A DNA stretch of 64,000 bases. Origin: Vespula vulgaris (lineage: Eukaryota > Arthropoda > Insecta > Hymenoptera > Vespidae). The stretch spans positions 3,251,501 to 3,315,500 of the forward strand of contig NC_066607.1 in assembly GCF_905475345.1 (NCBI RefSeq). Direction: 5' to 3'. Below are positions 1-11,869 of this stretch, one piece after another (the stretch's first letter is position 1; each line of letters begins with the position of its first letter). The notes beneath the pieces are model-generated. The model was not told where the DNA came from. It did not search any database and saw nothing but the letters and a program-made list of their open reading frames with translations. A program made the translations under genes and the position numbers.

Positions 1-60
1 ATCGCCTAGATCACTGTCGTTTCTCCAAGGAATATCACGTTAGCGATTAAGTGTAATCTT

Positions 61-72
61 CGTTAATTAACG
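61..72. repeat. 12-bp perfect palindrome
   Basis: The sequence cgttaattaacg equals its own reverse complement. It contains a TTAATTAA core, the type of AT-rich site bound by homeodomain dimers. A single site of this length can arise by chance in AT-rich DNA. Confidence 0.6.
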
Positions 73-531
73 TTTCCTTGTTTCGAACACGCAACGTCGT
101 CGTGAACTTATCAAGTTTGTCGAGCTAGATTCATATTAAGTGACAGATGCAAATTCGACGAATTTCTATTAAGTCGTAAAAGAGAAAAAACAACAAGAAG
201 TAAGGAGAAAAGAAATGTACGTACACGAATTGTTTGAGAGATATAAACTAATCGTATAGGTTGAAATAATAATTTTCGATAAAATGGAACATAATGTTTT
301 CCGCGTATATTATGTACGAAAAAAACTACGTACGACGATTACTAAAACATAAGTTAATAATCGTAACTTTGATTAAATGTCAATGAAACGATTTAAACTC
401 GATAGAATCACTGGCATGTATATGTAAAAGCGCAAATCTATCGATTTGTTTTTTCCAATAAAATATCTAAAACATCAATCTCCAAATGAAATTCAGTAAT
501 GATACGAATAGTGATTAGTAGGATATTGGCT

Positions 532-533
<2 letters not shown>

Positions 534-609
<76 letters not shown>
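534..609. repeat. (TA)n microsatellite
   Basis: About 75 bp of alternating T and A, broken by one TG step near 565. It is translated as YIYIYI in one frame, which creates a spurious open frame over 499-687. Confidence 0.95.
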
Positions 610-610
<1 letters not shown>

Positions 611-1052
611 GTGTGGAGCGACATAAAAAGGTTTCGATGACGGCCGCTACGATTGAAACGTCAGCCAATCCTCGTATACGTCGATAATACGATGACACTT
701 GCATCGTGAACGACGGTAATTAACGTGTGTGCTGGATGATTCCAATTCGTGCAACTTGATGAATCCACATCCATCAGAGGCTCGAGTGCCGCGAATGAAA
801 TCGCTAGCTAACGTACTTTTGTCAAGAGCGAAGATTAGCTGTATGGAGATTAAAAGAGAATGCGAAAGATAGAGAAGGAGAAAGAGATAGGGATGTAGAA
901 AGAGGATTTTCTCGAATACCAAAAGGATTCTTTCTCAAGTATGCACGAATAGTTTGACTCTGGTAAAATCTGCTAGAATCCTCTCGACGAGTTAAGTCTA
1001 GATAGTATTAACCGAATAAGATAATAGTGAGTTCGTAGTATGCGCTACATAG

Positions 1053-1092
1053 TCTCTTTCTCTCTCTCTCTTTCTTTTCTTTATTCTCTTTT
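1053..1092. repeat. (TC)n pyrimidine tract
   Basis: Mixed CT and TTTC units form a pure pyrimidine tract. Confidence 0.85.
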
Positions 1093-2480
1093 ATACAATA
1101 ACGAAACCAAATACAAGAGTAATGAAGTCAAACGTTGCAACCTACATCAAGAATTCAAGCAAACTTTACGAGGATGTATCCCTTGATAAAGATACATTTA
1201 TCGTCTCGTTTTTTTTCCCTTTCTCTTTTTTTTTTAAATAAAAAAAAATTTCTTTTTGGAATTTTTCGTTTTCTCCTTTCAGAGAGACTTGTTATACCGT
1301 GTAAATTAAATGGACTTCATTACGAAACGGATGACAGACAACGTTAACGAGGAACGGCCATCGGCACTTTATGAAATTTCATTAAGCGTAATAATCATTA
1401 GCCGAGTTCCCTCGTGTCGATGATGGTGATACAAAAACAATTGGTTCTACTTTAACGGCCATGCTATCGAGGCGTAACGTAACATCGATAATATTGATAA
1501 CGTTCGATAATTACGGACCATCGTATCGTTCGGCTTTCCTGGTTCATGCTCGAAATAGAGGTTGCTTTTGAACCACGAAAGTGTACACTCGCGAGCAATT
1601 TGCGAAAAGTGTCGAGAATTGTGCTGCTTGTGATGTTGTCTGTCGTAGAGTATAATAAACGGAAACAATTGACCTCGAGAATCGTTCGAGTGTATCGTCG
1701 AATTCCTCGGAGAATAAATTATTATTACAATGTTCATCATGATTATTGGTAAACCGTTGCCACGATGACGCTTTCCAACGATCTTATTAACGAAATAATT
1801 AATAGAAAATGTATCTGCGTATTTGTCGTTAATACTTACAGAAATTATTACGACGACAGCAGAGATATGTCCAACAGGGATGAGTGCTCCGAGGTAACTG
1901 ACTCATACGTGCGCACATTGAAACCCCGACTGTCGTCCTTGGGTATTGTTTACAAGGATATTGTTTACTTCGAAACATTGACTCGACTTTGTCGAACTTT
2001 TTCTTAACTACACGTCGATAACAACACGAGACGTTCTTCTAAGAAATCTCTTAAATACGTTTCGTAAAAGAAATTGTAAATATACGTTTCGGAAAATATT
2101 ATATTACGTTCTTTTCTTTTTCTTTCTTTTTTTTTTTTAGTAATAACATTACTACAGTACTATTATTGTATTAATTTTGTCTGACTGCTTAAATTTTTTT
2201 TCGTCGCTGAATCGTGTATTTTTCAATGATGATAATGCATCCTAATGGTTAATTAATGTACTCTGGAAAAGCTTTGAGGAACAAATTTTCCAAACGCTAA
2301 AGCGAAATAAAAAAGCTTTTGAGCTTACGAGTAGAAAAGCCAGATTAGTTGAAATTCGTGAAAAAAGTTCGTTCCTATGGCCGGATGTTTACGATCCTTC
2401 TTTTTAGCAGTCACGAGGCCACATTCAGGACATTCGACCTCCGGGCCATGATTAATCTCCCACCCATTTCCCTAACGTTT

Positions 2481-2534
2481 TCACTCTCCTCTCTCTCTCT
2501 TTCTCTCTCCCTCTCTCTCTCTCTCTGCTCTCTA
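2481..2534. repeat. (TC)n microsatellite
   Basis: TC units with occasional TT and CC interruptions run for about 50 bp. They account for the SLSLSL run in the overlapping open frame at 2349-2579. Confidence 0.92.
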
Positions 2535-3182
2535 CTCTCGTCTACTTTTTCAGAAACGTGTCACATAATGACAAAATAGCTCGATGAGCACGAAAAGTTG
2601 CACACTCTTTTTTAAACGACTCGTATTAAAATACGACATAAATTTTAACTATATACCAACAATCGGTACTGTATGCGAAAGAACGAACAAAATTCATAAT
2701 AAATCAACGAGCAACTTATTAGAATTAAAATATCAGTTATCACTAAAAAATATGAAAAAAAAAAATTTTGCTGATACTTAAAAGACAAAAAAGATCAAAC
2801 CTTTCATAAATTTTCAATCGTATTTAATTACACCGTCTCGATATTGTCGTTTATTTTTACAGTATATCTTAAAAGTAAAACTTTCTTTAGCATATATTTT
2901 TTCAAAAATCTTTGACAAACGCGTTATAATATTCTTCCGAGTGTTAAGAGTTAAAAGTAACTATTGAAATGACGTCAGCAGAAAGTTATTAGCCTGAGAG
3001 CGTTGAATTAGAAAACGAACAAGTACGTCTGAAATATCTCTGAAGTTTCAAAGACGTGTTAATCTTCTTGAGACTAAGTTGATGTCCATCATAATCTCGT
3101 CTCTGCAGCTTGCATTCCATAGATTCTCACTGCCTGCTGAGATCTCTCGTGTGCCGCTAATTATTAATGTTTCGAGCGAGCT

Positions 3183-3320
3183 AACCAGCCAGCCGCCAAC
3201 CAACCAACCAACCAACCAACCAACCAACCAGCCAACCAGCCAGCCAGCCAACCAGCCAGCCAACCAGCCAGCCAGCCAACCAGCCTGGCCTATCTGCCTG
3301 CCTGCAAGCCAGCCTGGCTG
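3183..3320. repeat. (CCAA/CCAG)n compound tetranucleotide repeat
   Basis: An array of tetranucleotide units starts as CCAA and grades into mixed CCAA and CCAG, then CCTG and CTGG units at the 3' end. Translation gives QPTNQPT/SQPANQPA on the plus strand and GWLVGWLV on the minus strand, so the overlapping open frames are products of the repeat. The same motif in reverse complement occurs at 11434-11537. Confidence 0.95.
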
Positions 3321-3396
3321 CCGAGTCCAAAGTGCTTAAGGCTGGATAAAGGGAATTCAGCCGAGCGAATTAGTTTCAGTAGGATTAATCGTGTTC

Positions 3397-3413
3397 GCGG
3401 TTAGGTTAACCGC
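3397..3413. repeat. 7-bp perfect stem-loop
   Basis: Arms gcggtta and taaccgc flank a GGT triloop, giving a short perfect hairpin in unique sequence just 3' of the CCAA/CCAG array. The function is unknown, and a hairpin of this length may be chance. Confidence 0.55.
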
Positions 3414-3471
3414 AGAGTTCTGCTACATTCGACGAAACGGAACTGGTCTCCTCTTGTCGGGTCTCTCCGTA

Positions 3472-3615
3472 CCTCTCTCTCTTTTTCTCTTTCTTTCTCT
3501 CTGTCTTTTTCTCTGTCTTTTTCACTATCTTTTTCTCTTTCCAAACCAACCTTCACAGCTTGATATGTCACGACTTCATTACACGCTCCATGAATTTTAT
3601 AGAAGCTTTGAAAAG

Positions 3616-3657
<42 letters not shown>
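3472..3657. repeat. Opposed TC tract and (GA)n tract
   Basis: A pyrimidine tract (3472-3542) is followed about 75 bp later by a pure (GA)n tract (3617-3657). The two can pair as an imperfect inverted repeat. The overlapping open frames on both strands at 3391-3739 are translations of these tracts (SLSL, EREREREREI). Confidence 0.9.
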
Positions 3658-3659
<2 letters not shown>

Positions 3660-4942
3660 TGGAAGAGAGTTGCAAAAGCAACAGCAGAAGTAGCGGTAGA
3701 AGCAGAAGAAGCTTTCAACCATCTCAAGGTGCCGGTCAACCAACCAACTTATCACCGTTCGGTTGTGCCAAAATCTAAAACTTTCTACGAACTAGCCAAA
3801 ACCATGGCGGTTTATCTTTCCTTAACTCGACGAAAGTAAACAAGAAAAAAGGTATCGCCAAAAAGTTTTATCACCTCCAGAGTTCCTCATCCAACACCCA
3901 CCATCTTATTTCTCACACTTCTCCGATATCACACCTAGATTATTTATCGTTTTCTCATTATACACAATATAGAGAAATTTATGGAGGAGATTGGAAAGAA
4001 GAAACGAAGAATTTTCATTTTCAAATCTCACTCTCTCGCTTTCTCCGGCTCTTTCTCGTACAAAAACCACTCCTTCGTTTACTATAATTACATTGTAACA
4101 AAATTTTCTTTAGAAACGAGGCACGAGAAGGGATAGGAAAGAGAGTAGAGAAAAGAAAAGAAAAAAAGGAAGGGAAAAAAAAACAGAAAAAGAAAAGAAA
4201 AGAGAAATAGAAAACGACGGGACGATGAGTTTCGCTAAAGGGGGTCGTTACGAAACCGAAGTGAAAGATCGAGAAAAACGAAGGTCGAAGCTCGTCTCCG
4301 GAGTCTAGTCGCACGGATTCCTTTAATTAAAAAGAGGAGCAAGCGGGTAGTGAAGTGGAAGGAAGAAGGAGGAGTTGATGATATTCGACTCGTTACTCGG
4401 TTTGTTTCTCCTTGTTTCTCGTTTCTCGTGAGAAGATTTCGAAAGATCTATCGTTTTCTATCGCGACGCGATGTACTTACTCGCTTCTCCTCCTCCTCTC
4501 TCAACACGCTCTTCTTTTTTTTCCGCTTTCGACCTTACAGCGACCCTTAACCGGCGACCTCGACGATCTGATAATTACTTGTCGCGTACAAGCAAAATTT
4601 CATTTCTATACGGTCGTTGCCTTGGCGATGAAGAAAAGGAAAACTAAAAGAAAGAGAGGAAGAGAAAAAGAGAGAAAGAGAACCTAACTGGTCCCTACTC
4701 GCGGCTTCTTCAGACGGTCGAGAGTTTTTCCGGCTATGCTGAGCAAGAAAATTGAGTCTGCGAATGTTAAAGTATAAGTATATTTGAGAACACGAGGGCG
4801 AATGCGCGATAGCGAAGAAAGAAGAAGAAGGTAAATCTATACAAGAGAGAGAAAGAGAGAAACGTAAAACTATTCGGTAGCTTGAAAACCCGATAAAACG
4901 AGCGAGAGGTAGAGAGACAAGGCGAGTTTCGAGAGAAACCCA

Positions 4943-4943
4943 T

Positions 4944-4974
<31 letters not shown>

Positions 4975-5001
4975 GATAGATAGATAGATAGAGAGAGAGA
5001 G
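4943..5001. repeat. (GA)n with (GATA)n insert
   Basis: A GA tract continues into four or five GATA units around 4976-4991 and back to GA. This is a compound microsatellite. Confidence 0.93.
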
Positions 5002-5503
5002 GGTGAGAAAAGGTGAGAGAAAAGTCGAGGGTCGGGGGTGCTACGAATTAAGGGGACTTCGTTAGAACGTTGTAATAATTACCGCAACGTTCGCAATTTT
5101 AAATGTTGCCCGTAAGTATACCCCTGTGAAATTGCGCCGTGAAAATTTCTCGCTCGCGAAGAAACGAAAGATAGAAAGAGAGAAAAAGATAAAGGAAATG
5201 AGAAAAAGAGAGAGAGAAAGAGAGAGAGAAGTGTGAACTCGACGAGACATCGACTTTCGCGAGTACCATCGGAGTCGTTATTGCTAACGGCCAGAGGATA
5301 AAACGCAAACTCCACCACTCCCTCTGACCTTTCTCGTTTTTCCTCCTCCTCCTCCTCTTTCTCCTATTTCTCTTCCTCTTATTTTCACCTCTCGTCGTTG
5401 TCATCTCGTTGTTACACAATGATCGGAGATATCCTCTGCGTTTTTTTTCTTTTTTAGTTTCGACCGATCTCCACTATTTTCTTCGTCCTTTCGATTATGT
5501 ACG

Positions 5504-5534
5504 TTCTCTCCCTTTCTCTCTCTCTCTCTCTCTC
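5504..5534. repeat. (TC)n microsatellite
   Basis: A TC tract inside a longer T/C-rich run that extends to about 5640. It explains the F/S/L-rich open frame at 5409-5720. Confidence 0.9.
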
Positions 5535-6500
5535 GTTCGTTTATTTTCTTCCCTTTTTCTCATTTTTTCTTTTTGTATTACTTCGTCTTTAAATTTTTTT
5601 TTTTTCATTTTCTTTTCTTTTTTTTTTGTTCACATTTTCTTTAGCGACGAAATAAACGAAGCGAACGAACGAATGAAAATAATAAAAATACGAATGCGAA
5701 CTAATAAAACTTCCGATTGAGTTTTCCTTGTCTTATTTTTCCATAGAACAATCGTTAAGTAACGATAGAAATTCGTACGAATTATATCGTATGTTGTTTT
5801 CGCTAGAATATTTCGAATAGCGCGAACGCGTAAAGCGTACGGATATGACATCGTAATTTATCGAGAGTTACGATGTATGGGTATAGATAAAATATTCGTG
5901 AATGATACGAGATGTATAAAAAAAAGGGATTCAATGATTCGTAAAATAAGCGGAAACGAACGAGTTCAATTATAACAATGAACGTTTTGACGGAACATTG
6001 CCACGTTACATACAATTGGCGATTGATATTTTTAATAGAATCAAAAGCATATTAAAAGGAAATTAGAACGCATTCGAGATCGTTAAAGAAGTTGATTACG
6101 TTTTATTTATTTCTCGATTGTTTTTTTCTTTTTAACTTTTTTTCTTCGCGTTCTCATCGCCAGGCCTTCGATTTAATTACGTAGTATACTCTTACGAGTA
6201 GCATGGGCATGAAAAAAAAAGAAAAGAAAAAAAAAAAGAAAATGAAAGAAAAAAGAACAAAAGAAAAGAAAAGACCAAAAAAAAAATGAAAAGGAAAGCG
6301 ATCCCCGCGATGAGAGCATGCTTTTTCATCTCGAGTAAGTCGAAAATATTTTTTCAACGAAGTTCTGCTCACTTGATCAGTGCACGCGCAAGCCAACCGC
6401 TCGCGAAATGCTGTTAACATATTTCATCGGTTTCGTAAAGTGCCGTATGGAGTACCGTATCGAGTGCCGAGCATGTTCTCTGCCGTGGTTGCGAACGAAA

Positions 6501-6532
6501 CATATATATATATATATATATACACACACACG
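6501..6532. repeat. (TA)n(CA)n compound repeat
   Basis: Roughly ten TA units change directly into CA units, then CG-rich alternating sequence to about 6540. The whole run alternates purine and pyrimidine, so it is a potential Z-DNA stretch. Confidence 0.93.
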
Positions 6533-6778
6533 CGCGTACGCACGAACACAGACATAGAGTCGATAGATAAAATGCAGAACCTACGAACTCTCTATATGCA
6601 CTCGCGTATACGTACGCACATTCACCCATGTGAATGCACGTATATCTATAGGAATCGTACGCATACGTTTTACGTAACGTACATATATCATATGATACGG
6701 GAAAGCACTTTTTTTTCGGCAGGGAGAAGAGCTGAGAGGATAGTAACCTAGTCCTGTATTGCTTCTCTCCCAAGTATA

Positions 6779-6809
6779 AAGAGAAAGAGAGAGAGAGAGA
6801 GAGAGAGAA
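6779..6809. repeat. (GA)n microsatellite
   Basis: A GA tract followed by an ACACATACAGACACAC run. It encodes the SLSLSL seen on the minus strand. Confidence 0.92.
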
Positions 6810-8209
6810 GACACATACAGACACACGCGCATACACGAACGTACAGTGTGGTGAATTTGCCGACGTTGCGTCTATCGAAGCTCAGCCCCGAAAGTGCTTT
6901 CGTTGCCTACGAGAGAACGCATACGTGGATTGACACTGATGGATGATAATAGGAGCGAAATCTTGTTATGGCCAATTCCGAAGCGAACATTTTTTCCCTC
7001 TCTCTCTCTCTCTTCTTCCTTCATCCGAAATTTTGTTCCAGCAATATTCCGAGAGAGACTATCGACGAGAGTACAGGAACTTGATATTGTGGTGAACTTT
7101 GAAGAGTGGATATTAATAAGTGGGAAGTGTGCACGTTGTTGTTAGCGTGAGAAATAGGTCGGCCAATAAAGCTTCTTCTCTTTTCTTTTTTCTCCTTTTT
7201 TATTTTTTTTTATTTTTCTAAACCGTAAAATATATTTAAATACACATATGCACGAATATGAAAGTCATACCGTTAATGGAGAAGTAATACTTTTTTCTCT
7301 TTCAAAGTTTTAGTTCATGTAGATATATTGTAAGAACGAAACTAGAACTAGAAATCGTATTCACATCTATGATATCTAAATTAACGAAAATCTATATAGG
7401 ATATATAGAATTAGTCGATCATATACGAACACTTCAAAATCAACTTGTAAATTTGAAATGATGAATACTCATATAACGGCGCGTTATTATCCCGTTCGAA
7501 AACGATATAAATAAATTGTGCAAATGGGCAAGCAAATATCCCCTAGTTTACGCTTATCCCGTGTGAAAAATGCGTCAATTAAATTTCTAGTAACGTCGAA
7601 ACGATTTCACATCACTTGTTCTGGTTACCACCTTCCTCCATCCGTGAACTCTTTATATCATTGAATTAATTTATAGTTTGAAATTTTCAATCTTAATTCC
7701 GATCGATATATCAAGCATAAATTTAATTTCCAAAGATCACCGATCGATTGGATTCCTTTCTTTCAATTTTTTAACAAAAATCGAGTGATGCAATTTTTCC
7801 GCGTACATACGCAGGATTTTTCATAGCCGTGACTTTGAGAAATAAAAGATCTTCATCGCATTTCAACGAATATTATTTTGTAACTCGTCGGCGAATTTTT
7901 GTCGATAGAGAAAAATCGTTTCCCTACTTTTTTTTTTGTCATTTTTCGTTTACGAACTTTGAGCAAACTCTTTTTGACGCTAGATGAAAAGAGAAAACTG
8001 GAAAAGAGAAAGATAAAACAGGTAGAGAGAGAGGGGGGGGAGAGGGAAAAGTAGAGGAAGCAGTAGATCGAAGCTGCTCCCAATAAATCAATGAATAGTA
8101 AACGAAAGTACTGACGGAACGAGCTCGTCAAGCGGCCACCGCTTCGTTAAAATATTCAGCGTACTCTGGGTTCTGCAAACACGTGACTCTGGCGTATCGT
8201 CAACGAACA

Positions 8210-8244
8210 GAGAGAGAGAGAGAGAGGAGAGAGAGGAGAGAGAG
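8210..8244. repeat. (GA)n microsatellite
   Basis: GA units with GGAGA interruptions. Confidence 0.9.
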
Positions 8245-8620
8245 TGGAAAGGGTAACGACGACTTTCGGTGGTGGTAGCGATGGTGGTAACATTCATTCG
8301 GGAAAGATAATTTGTCGTCTGGTCGAAAAGTCAAATTCGATGCACGTTTGCGAGAGGTTTAACGCGATTAAATTCGGACTCTCGTCCTGGCAGCAACTGC
8401 GAAGTCCGATAAATAAATGCGTAGGTAAATTTTCTGCTAACCTAGCGTCACTCCGGCGTATCGTAAAAAAAAAGGCTCTTTCAACGAGGAATCATAAATT
8501 TTCGATCGACCGTCGTGCTTTCCGATTCGTCAACGATTTTCATTGTCTCTTGTATTGACCGGAAACGCGAATAAAAAGATAATAGGTAGTAGTAGTAGGT
8601 TGTTTGATTAATGGACAAAG

Positions 8621-8654
<34 letters not shown>
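8621..8654. repeat. (GA)n microsatellite
   Basis: GA tract with one AAAG interruption. A short run of TAG/GTA units lies 5' of it near 8584-8600. Confidence 0.92.
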
Positions 8655-8655
<1 letters not shown>

Positions 8656-10138
8656 CACATTTCATTGGTTGGCGAAGCGAGCGATCAAAATAAATGCTCG
8701 CTATGCGATATATCTCCGATCCTATAATTAATTACTATTTTTAATTACGTTACAACTACTTCTTGTCTACTTATTCCGCTTGAAATAATTAATAAAGAAA
8801 TTCTTTCTGTCAAAAGTAATTGATTCGATAATCTCCAAGTAATTTCGATGTACGCTTATTTCTCCTCGTAACAGTTATACGATCAGATTCGAAAATGATT
8901 TAAAGCCATTTCTGCGACCCGATCGTACGTAGTCACGATTTATGAAGTTACAACAAGGGAGAAGATGAAATCGGAACGATCTGCGCGAAAGATGAATGTT
9001 TCGATTTAATTCGAAGGTTTAACTATCATTTCGTACTCGTTTGAAAGCTTCTCGAGCGAATATTCGAAAGACGATCGATAACGCTTTTTGAGTAAATTCG
9101 GAGAACACGATACTACGTGCGAGCGTGCGAAAAAAAGTCGGTCTATCGCAAAGAAAAAAAAAAAGGAAAAAAGAATTCTTTTTTTTTTTGTTAAATCAAC
9201 GAATCCTATCGTCGAATTGATTTTCAACGGTGATTTCAATGGTCGAAAGTTCGTACGATATGGAGATCGACATGGGAATCTCTCTCTCTCTCTTTCCTTG
9301 TATTCGTTGAAACAAGGTCAAAGCTATTACCTATGTAACCTACGACATAACTTTGAACTTCCTAAAGCGTTCGAGTGTATTTTATTGTACATTATTCGAT
9401 TCGTCGTTAAAACTTCTTTACCCCGAGCTCGTATTTCCATAACGATTTAAACGAGGAAGGAATAACACGAAACCGACGTTAATATTTTTATTTCCTTCCT
9501 ACACGATCGACGTAATATTTTATAGAAAGGGGGTAAACTAAAGCACGATGATATTCGATGATTTAACAAGGAAGTAGTCGAAAGAAAAAAGACGAAAAAG
9601 GGGGAAAAGAAATTTCCGTATCACCGAAGAAAATTCTTGATTCCGGCTTCCTCGGATAATCCCATTGGATCGAAATGGGATAGTGGCTGATCGCACGGAA
9701 AAGATTAAGCCGAAAGAAAGGAAGTATGTAGTATGAAAAGAAGGAAGAGGATGAGAAGGATGAGAAAGAGAAAGAAGAGAAGGAGGAGCATAAGGAAAGA
9801 AGATAGGGGAGACTGTCCTCTCTCTGTTTCTCTCTCTCTCTCTTTCTTTCTCTTTCTACATTCTGCAGATCAACGCACGAGCTTGAACGTTTCCTCGATA
9901 TTTTTCTCGGGGATCACAAGGGGTGAAGAAGAAAAAAAAAGAAAGAAAGAAAGTAGTCGTCCCTTATCGATTCCCCAAAGGAGAGGGAAAAACAGAAGAC
10001 GTATATACATATACGTATGCATGTGCATGTATATAATATATATATATATATATATGTCTGTGTATATGCATGTAGATCGAGTTAACGTCACGGGAATTTC
10101 TAGTGCGAAGAATTTAATTTAAAAAGTTCGCTATGTGT

Positions 10139-10159
10139 CGATCGAACGAACGAACGAAC

Positions 10160-10197
<38 letters not shown>

Positions 10198-10224
10198 GAA
10201 CGAACGATCGAACGAACGAACGAA
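10139..10224. repeat. (CGAA)n(GAAA)n(GA)n(CGAA)n compound repeat
   Basis: CGAA units pass into GAAA units, then a GA tract, then back to CGAA units. The symmetrical order (CGAA on both outer sides) suggests stepwise expansion inside an original CGAA tract. Confidence 0.93.
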
Positions 10225-10881
10225 AAGAAAGAAAAAACGAAAAGAAGGAAAAGAGTATCCCTGATATACGCGGTGAACAGTCTTTTCGTTGGTTCGTCTT
10301 AACGAACGAATCGACGTCTCCAACCTCTCGCTCGTTGATTAAACAAAGAAGAGGAAGGCGAGAATGACGGTCGAGATTAGCATCGACTTCCGGTACGCGT
10401 GTTCTCCCCTAATGATCCCCTCTCCACTATCTGTCTCTCTCTCTCTCTTTCTCCCTCACCGTTTCTTTCTATCTTTCTCTTTCATTCACGTTTCCTGGCC
10501 GGCCTACTTCTCTGCCTTTTTCTTTCCTTCTTCTCTAACAATTATACCACCATCTCCTCCCTCCTCCCCTTCTCTACTCGCTCTTTTCGTCTCCTATTTC
10601 TAGGTTCGATTCTGGTTTCCTTTCCAACCGCAAATTCGGAGAACCGTCGACTGGCAAAGGTCGACTGTGGAATACGCGGGACTCTCGCGGGCCGCGATTT
10701 GAATCGTTTGAAACTTTGAATGCCCCCGCGAATCGATTGCAATCTCCCACCAACAGATTCCGTACTCTTCCTTTCCGACCAGATACGCTTAGCGATTTCG
10801 TTTTCAATGGAAACGCGTTATCCGATGGCATTTCGAACGAGAGCTAAATGTGATACTACAAATAGATAGAAAACGAGACAG

Positions 10882-10883
10882 AC

Positions 10884-10918
<35 letters not shown>

Positions 10919-10930
10919 ACGAGAGAGAGA
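10882..10930. repeat. (GA)n microsatellite
   Basis: GA tract preceded by CAGA units and interrupted once by AACG. Confidence 0.92.
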
Positions 10931-10939
10931 ATGTTAAAT

Positions 10940-11430
10940 GGACGATTATTATCAATTTCGAAAAATAGATTTCTAAATTCTTATCAATCTCGAATTTAAA
11001 AAGACGATGTTAAACGTCAAACGTTCATTTTAGTCTAATCAAATGAGATCGTCATATTGTACGTCTATTTAGAAATATACATACTCGTTTCAGATATATT
11101 TCGAGATACAGAATCAAGATCTTTGCTTTGTTTCTCTTCATAAATCCAATTTATCTGGGAACGTTATTATAACGATCCTAGATAAGATTATAGTCTAAAT
11201 ATAGGCTAAAGAACGAATATATGTCAAAGTATATGGAGTCAGAGCTAAGAAGAGGATAAAGGAGCTTCACGTTATTTCTCGCGACATTAAGACAAAGCAC
11301 GGCGGAGTGGGCTTATCGTCCTATTTGCACACATAACGCGCCCGTTACGTATCATTCTTATACGTCGCAAAAGATATGCAAATTTCACTCGCAGCTTTCC
11401 TCCCTAAAATCCTCACTTAAGTTGCATGCC
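10940..11430. other. Gene-free unique sequence
   Basis: AT-rich unique sequence with no open frame of note. No repeat, RNA gene or splice pattern was recognised. Confidence 0.55.
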
Positions 11431-11433
11431 CCG

Positions 11434-11537
11434 CTAGCTGGCTAGTTGGTTGGCTGGTTGACTGGTTGGCTGACTGGTTGGCTGGTTGGCTGGCTGACTG
11501 GCTGGCTGCTTGGCTAGCTAGTCTGCTAGCTGGGCTG
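11434..11537. repeat. (TTGG/CTGG)n compound tetranucleotide repeat
   Basis: Mixed TTGG, CTGG, CTGA and CTAG units. This is the reverse complement of the CCAA/CCAG array at 3183-3320. It reads as WLAGWLADWLA on the plus strand, so the open frame at 11466-11693 is repeat-derived over its first third. Confidence 0.93.
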
Positions 11538-11730
11538 TTAAAGGGAAGTTGCCACCGCGAGAAACTACATCCGCGTCTTCATGAATTTTCAAGGTATATA
11601 CTTTGCGTGCTATACTTTGCTTCGTTCCCCTTAGCTCGAAGCTACGTTTCTATATTCGCTCGAGTTTTCTATAATAATGTTTATCAGAGATAAAGAAAGA
11701 AGAATGGAGGAAAAAAGAGAGAAATTGAAA

Positions 11731-11757
11731 CAACAACAACAACAGCAGCAGCAACAA
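11731..11757. repeat. (CAA)n(CAG)n triplet repeat
   Basis: Five CAA units, then CAG units, ending in CAA. In frame it would encode polyglutamine, but the surrounding frames are not open in a way that suggests an exon. Confidence 0.85.
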
Positions 11758-11869
11758 AAGAGAACAACGGGAAAGCACTCGATCAATTCTCCGTGACACC
11801 CTGATATAAAATACTTCCATTAATGTCCATCGACATCCTGGGCACAATGAGAAGATTCTCAAAAGAAAT

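Larger units (their letters stand above)
1..3170. other. Gene-free AT-rich stretch
   Basis: This is unique AT-rich sequence with no exon I can support. It holds a 12-bp palindrome (cgttaattaacg, 61-72), the long TA tract at 534-609, TC tracts at 1053-1092 and 2481-2534, and T-rich runs near 1210-1250 and 2105-2140. The short open frames here have no domain, and both strands are open over similar stretches, as expected by chance. Confidence 0.6.
3780..6490. other. Gene-free purine/pyrimidine-tract-rich stretch
   Basis: No exon is supported. The stretch alternates short GA-rich or TC-rich tracts (listed separately) with AT-rich unique sequence. 6208-6295 is a nearly pure A/G run that reads as F-rich on the minus strand. 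The open frames here are dominated by S, L, F, R, K and E encoded by the tracts. Confidence 0.6.
6820..10120. other. Gene-free stretch
   Basis: AT-rich unique sequence with no supported gene. 7200-7800 is particularly repeat-poor and AT-rich. 8244-8558 is an open frame of ordinary composition but with no recognisable motif and no flanking splice signals that stand out. GA/TC tracts and a TA tract (about 10030-10053) interrupt it. Confidence 0.55.

Noticed and set aside
3079..3339. QPTNQPTNQP open frame resembling a proline/glutamine-rich protein
   Set aside because: It is a direct read-through of the CCAA/CCAG array. The minus strand gives an equally open GWLVGWLV frame.
10601..10613. tRNA B-box-like word ggttcgattctgg
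   Set aside because: No matching A box or clover-leaf arms exist upstream. The preceding 80 bp are C/T-rich and cannot fold as a tRNA.
11731..11757. CAA/CAG run as a polyglutamine exon
   Set aside because: It is only nine units, the frame around it is not open for a sensible exon, and similar triplet runs of other types occur across the window.
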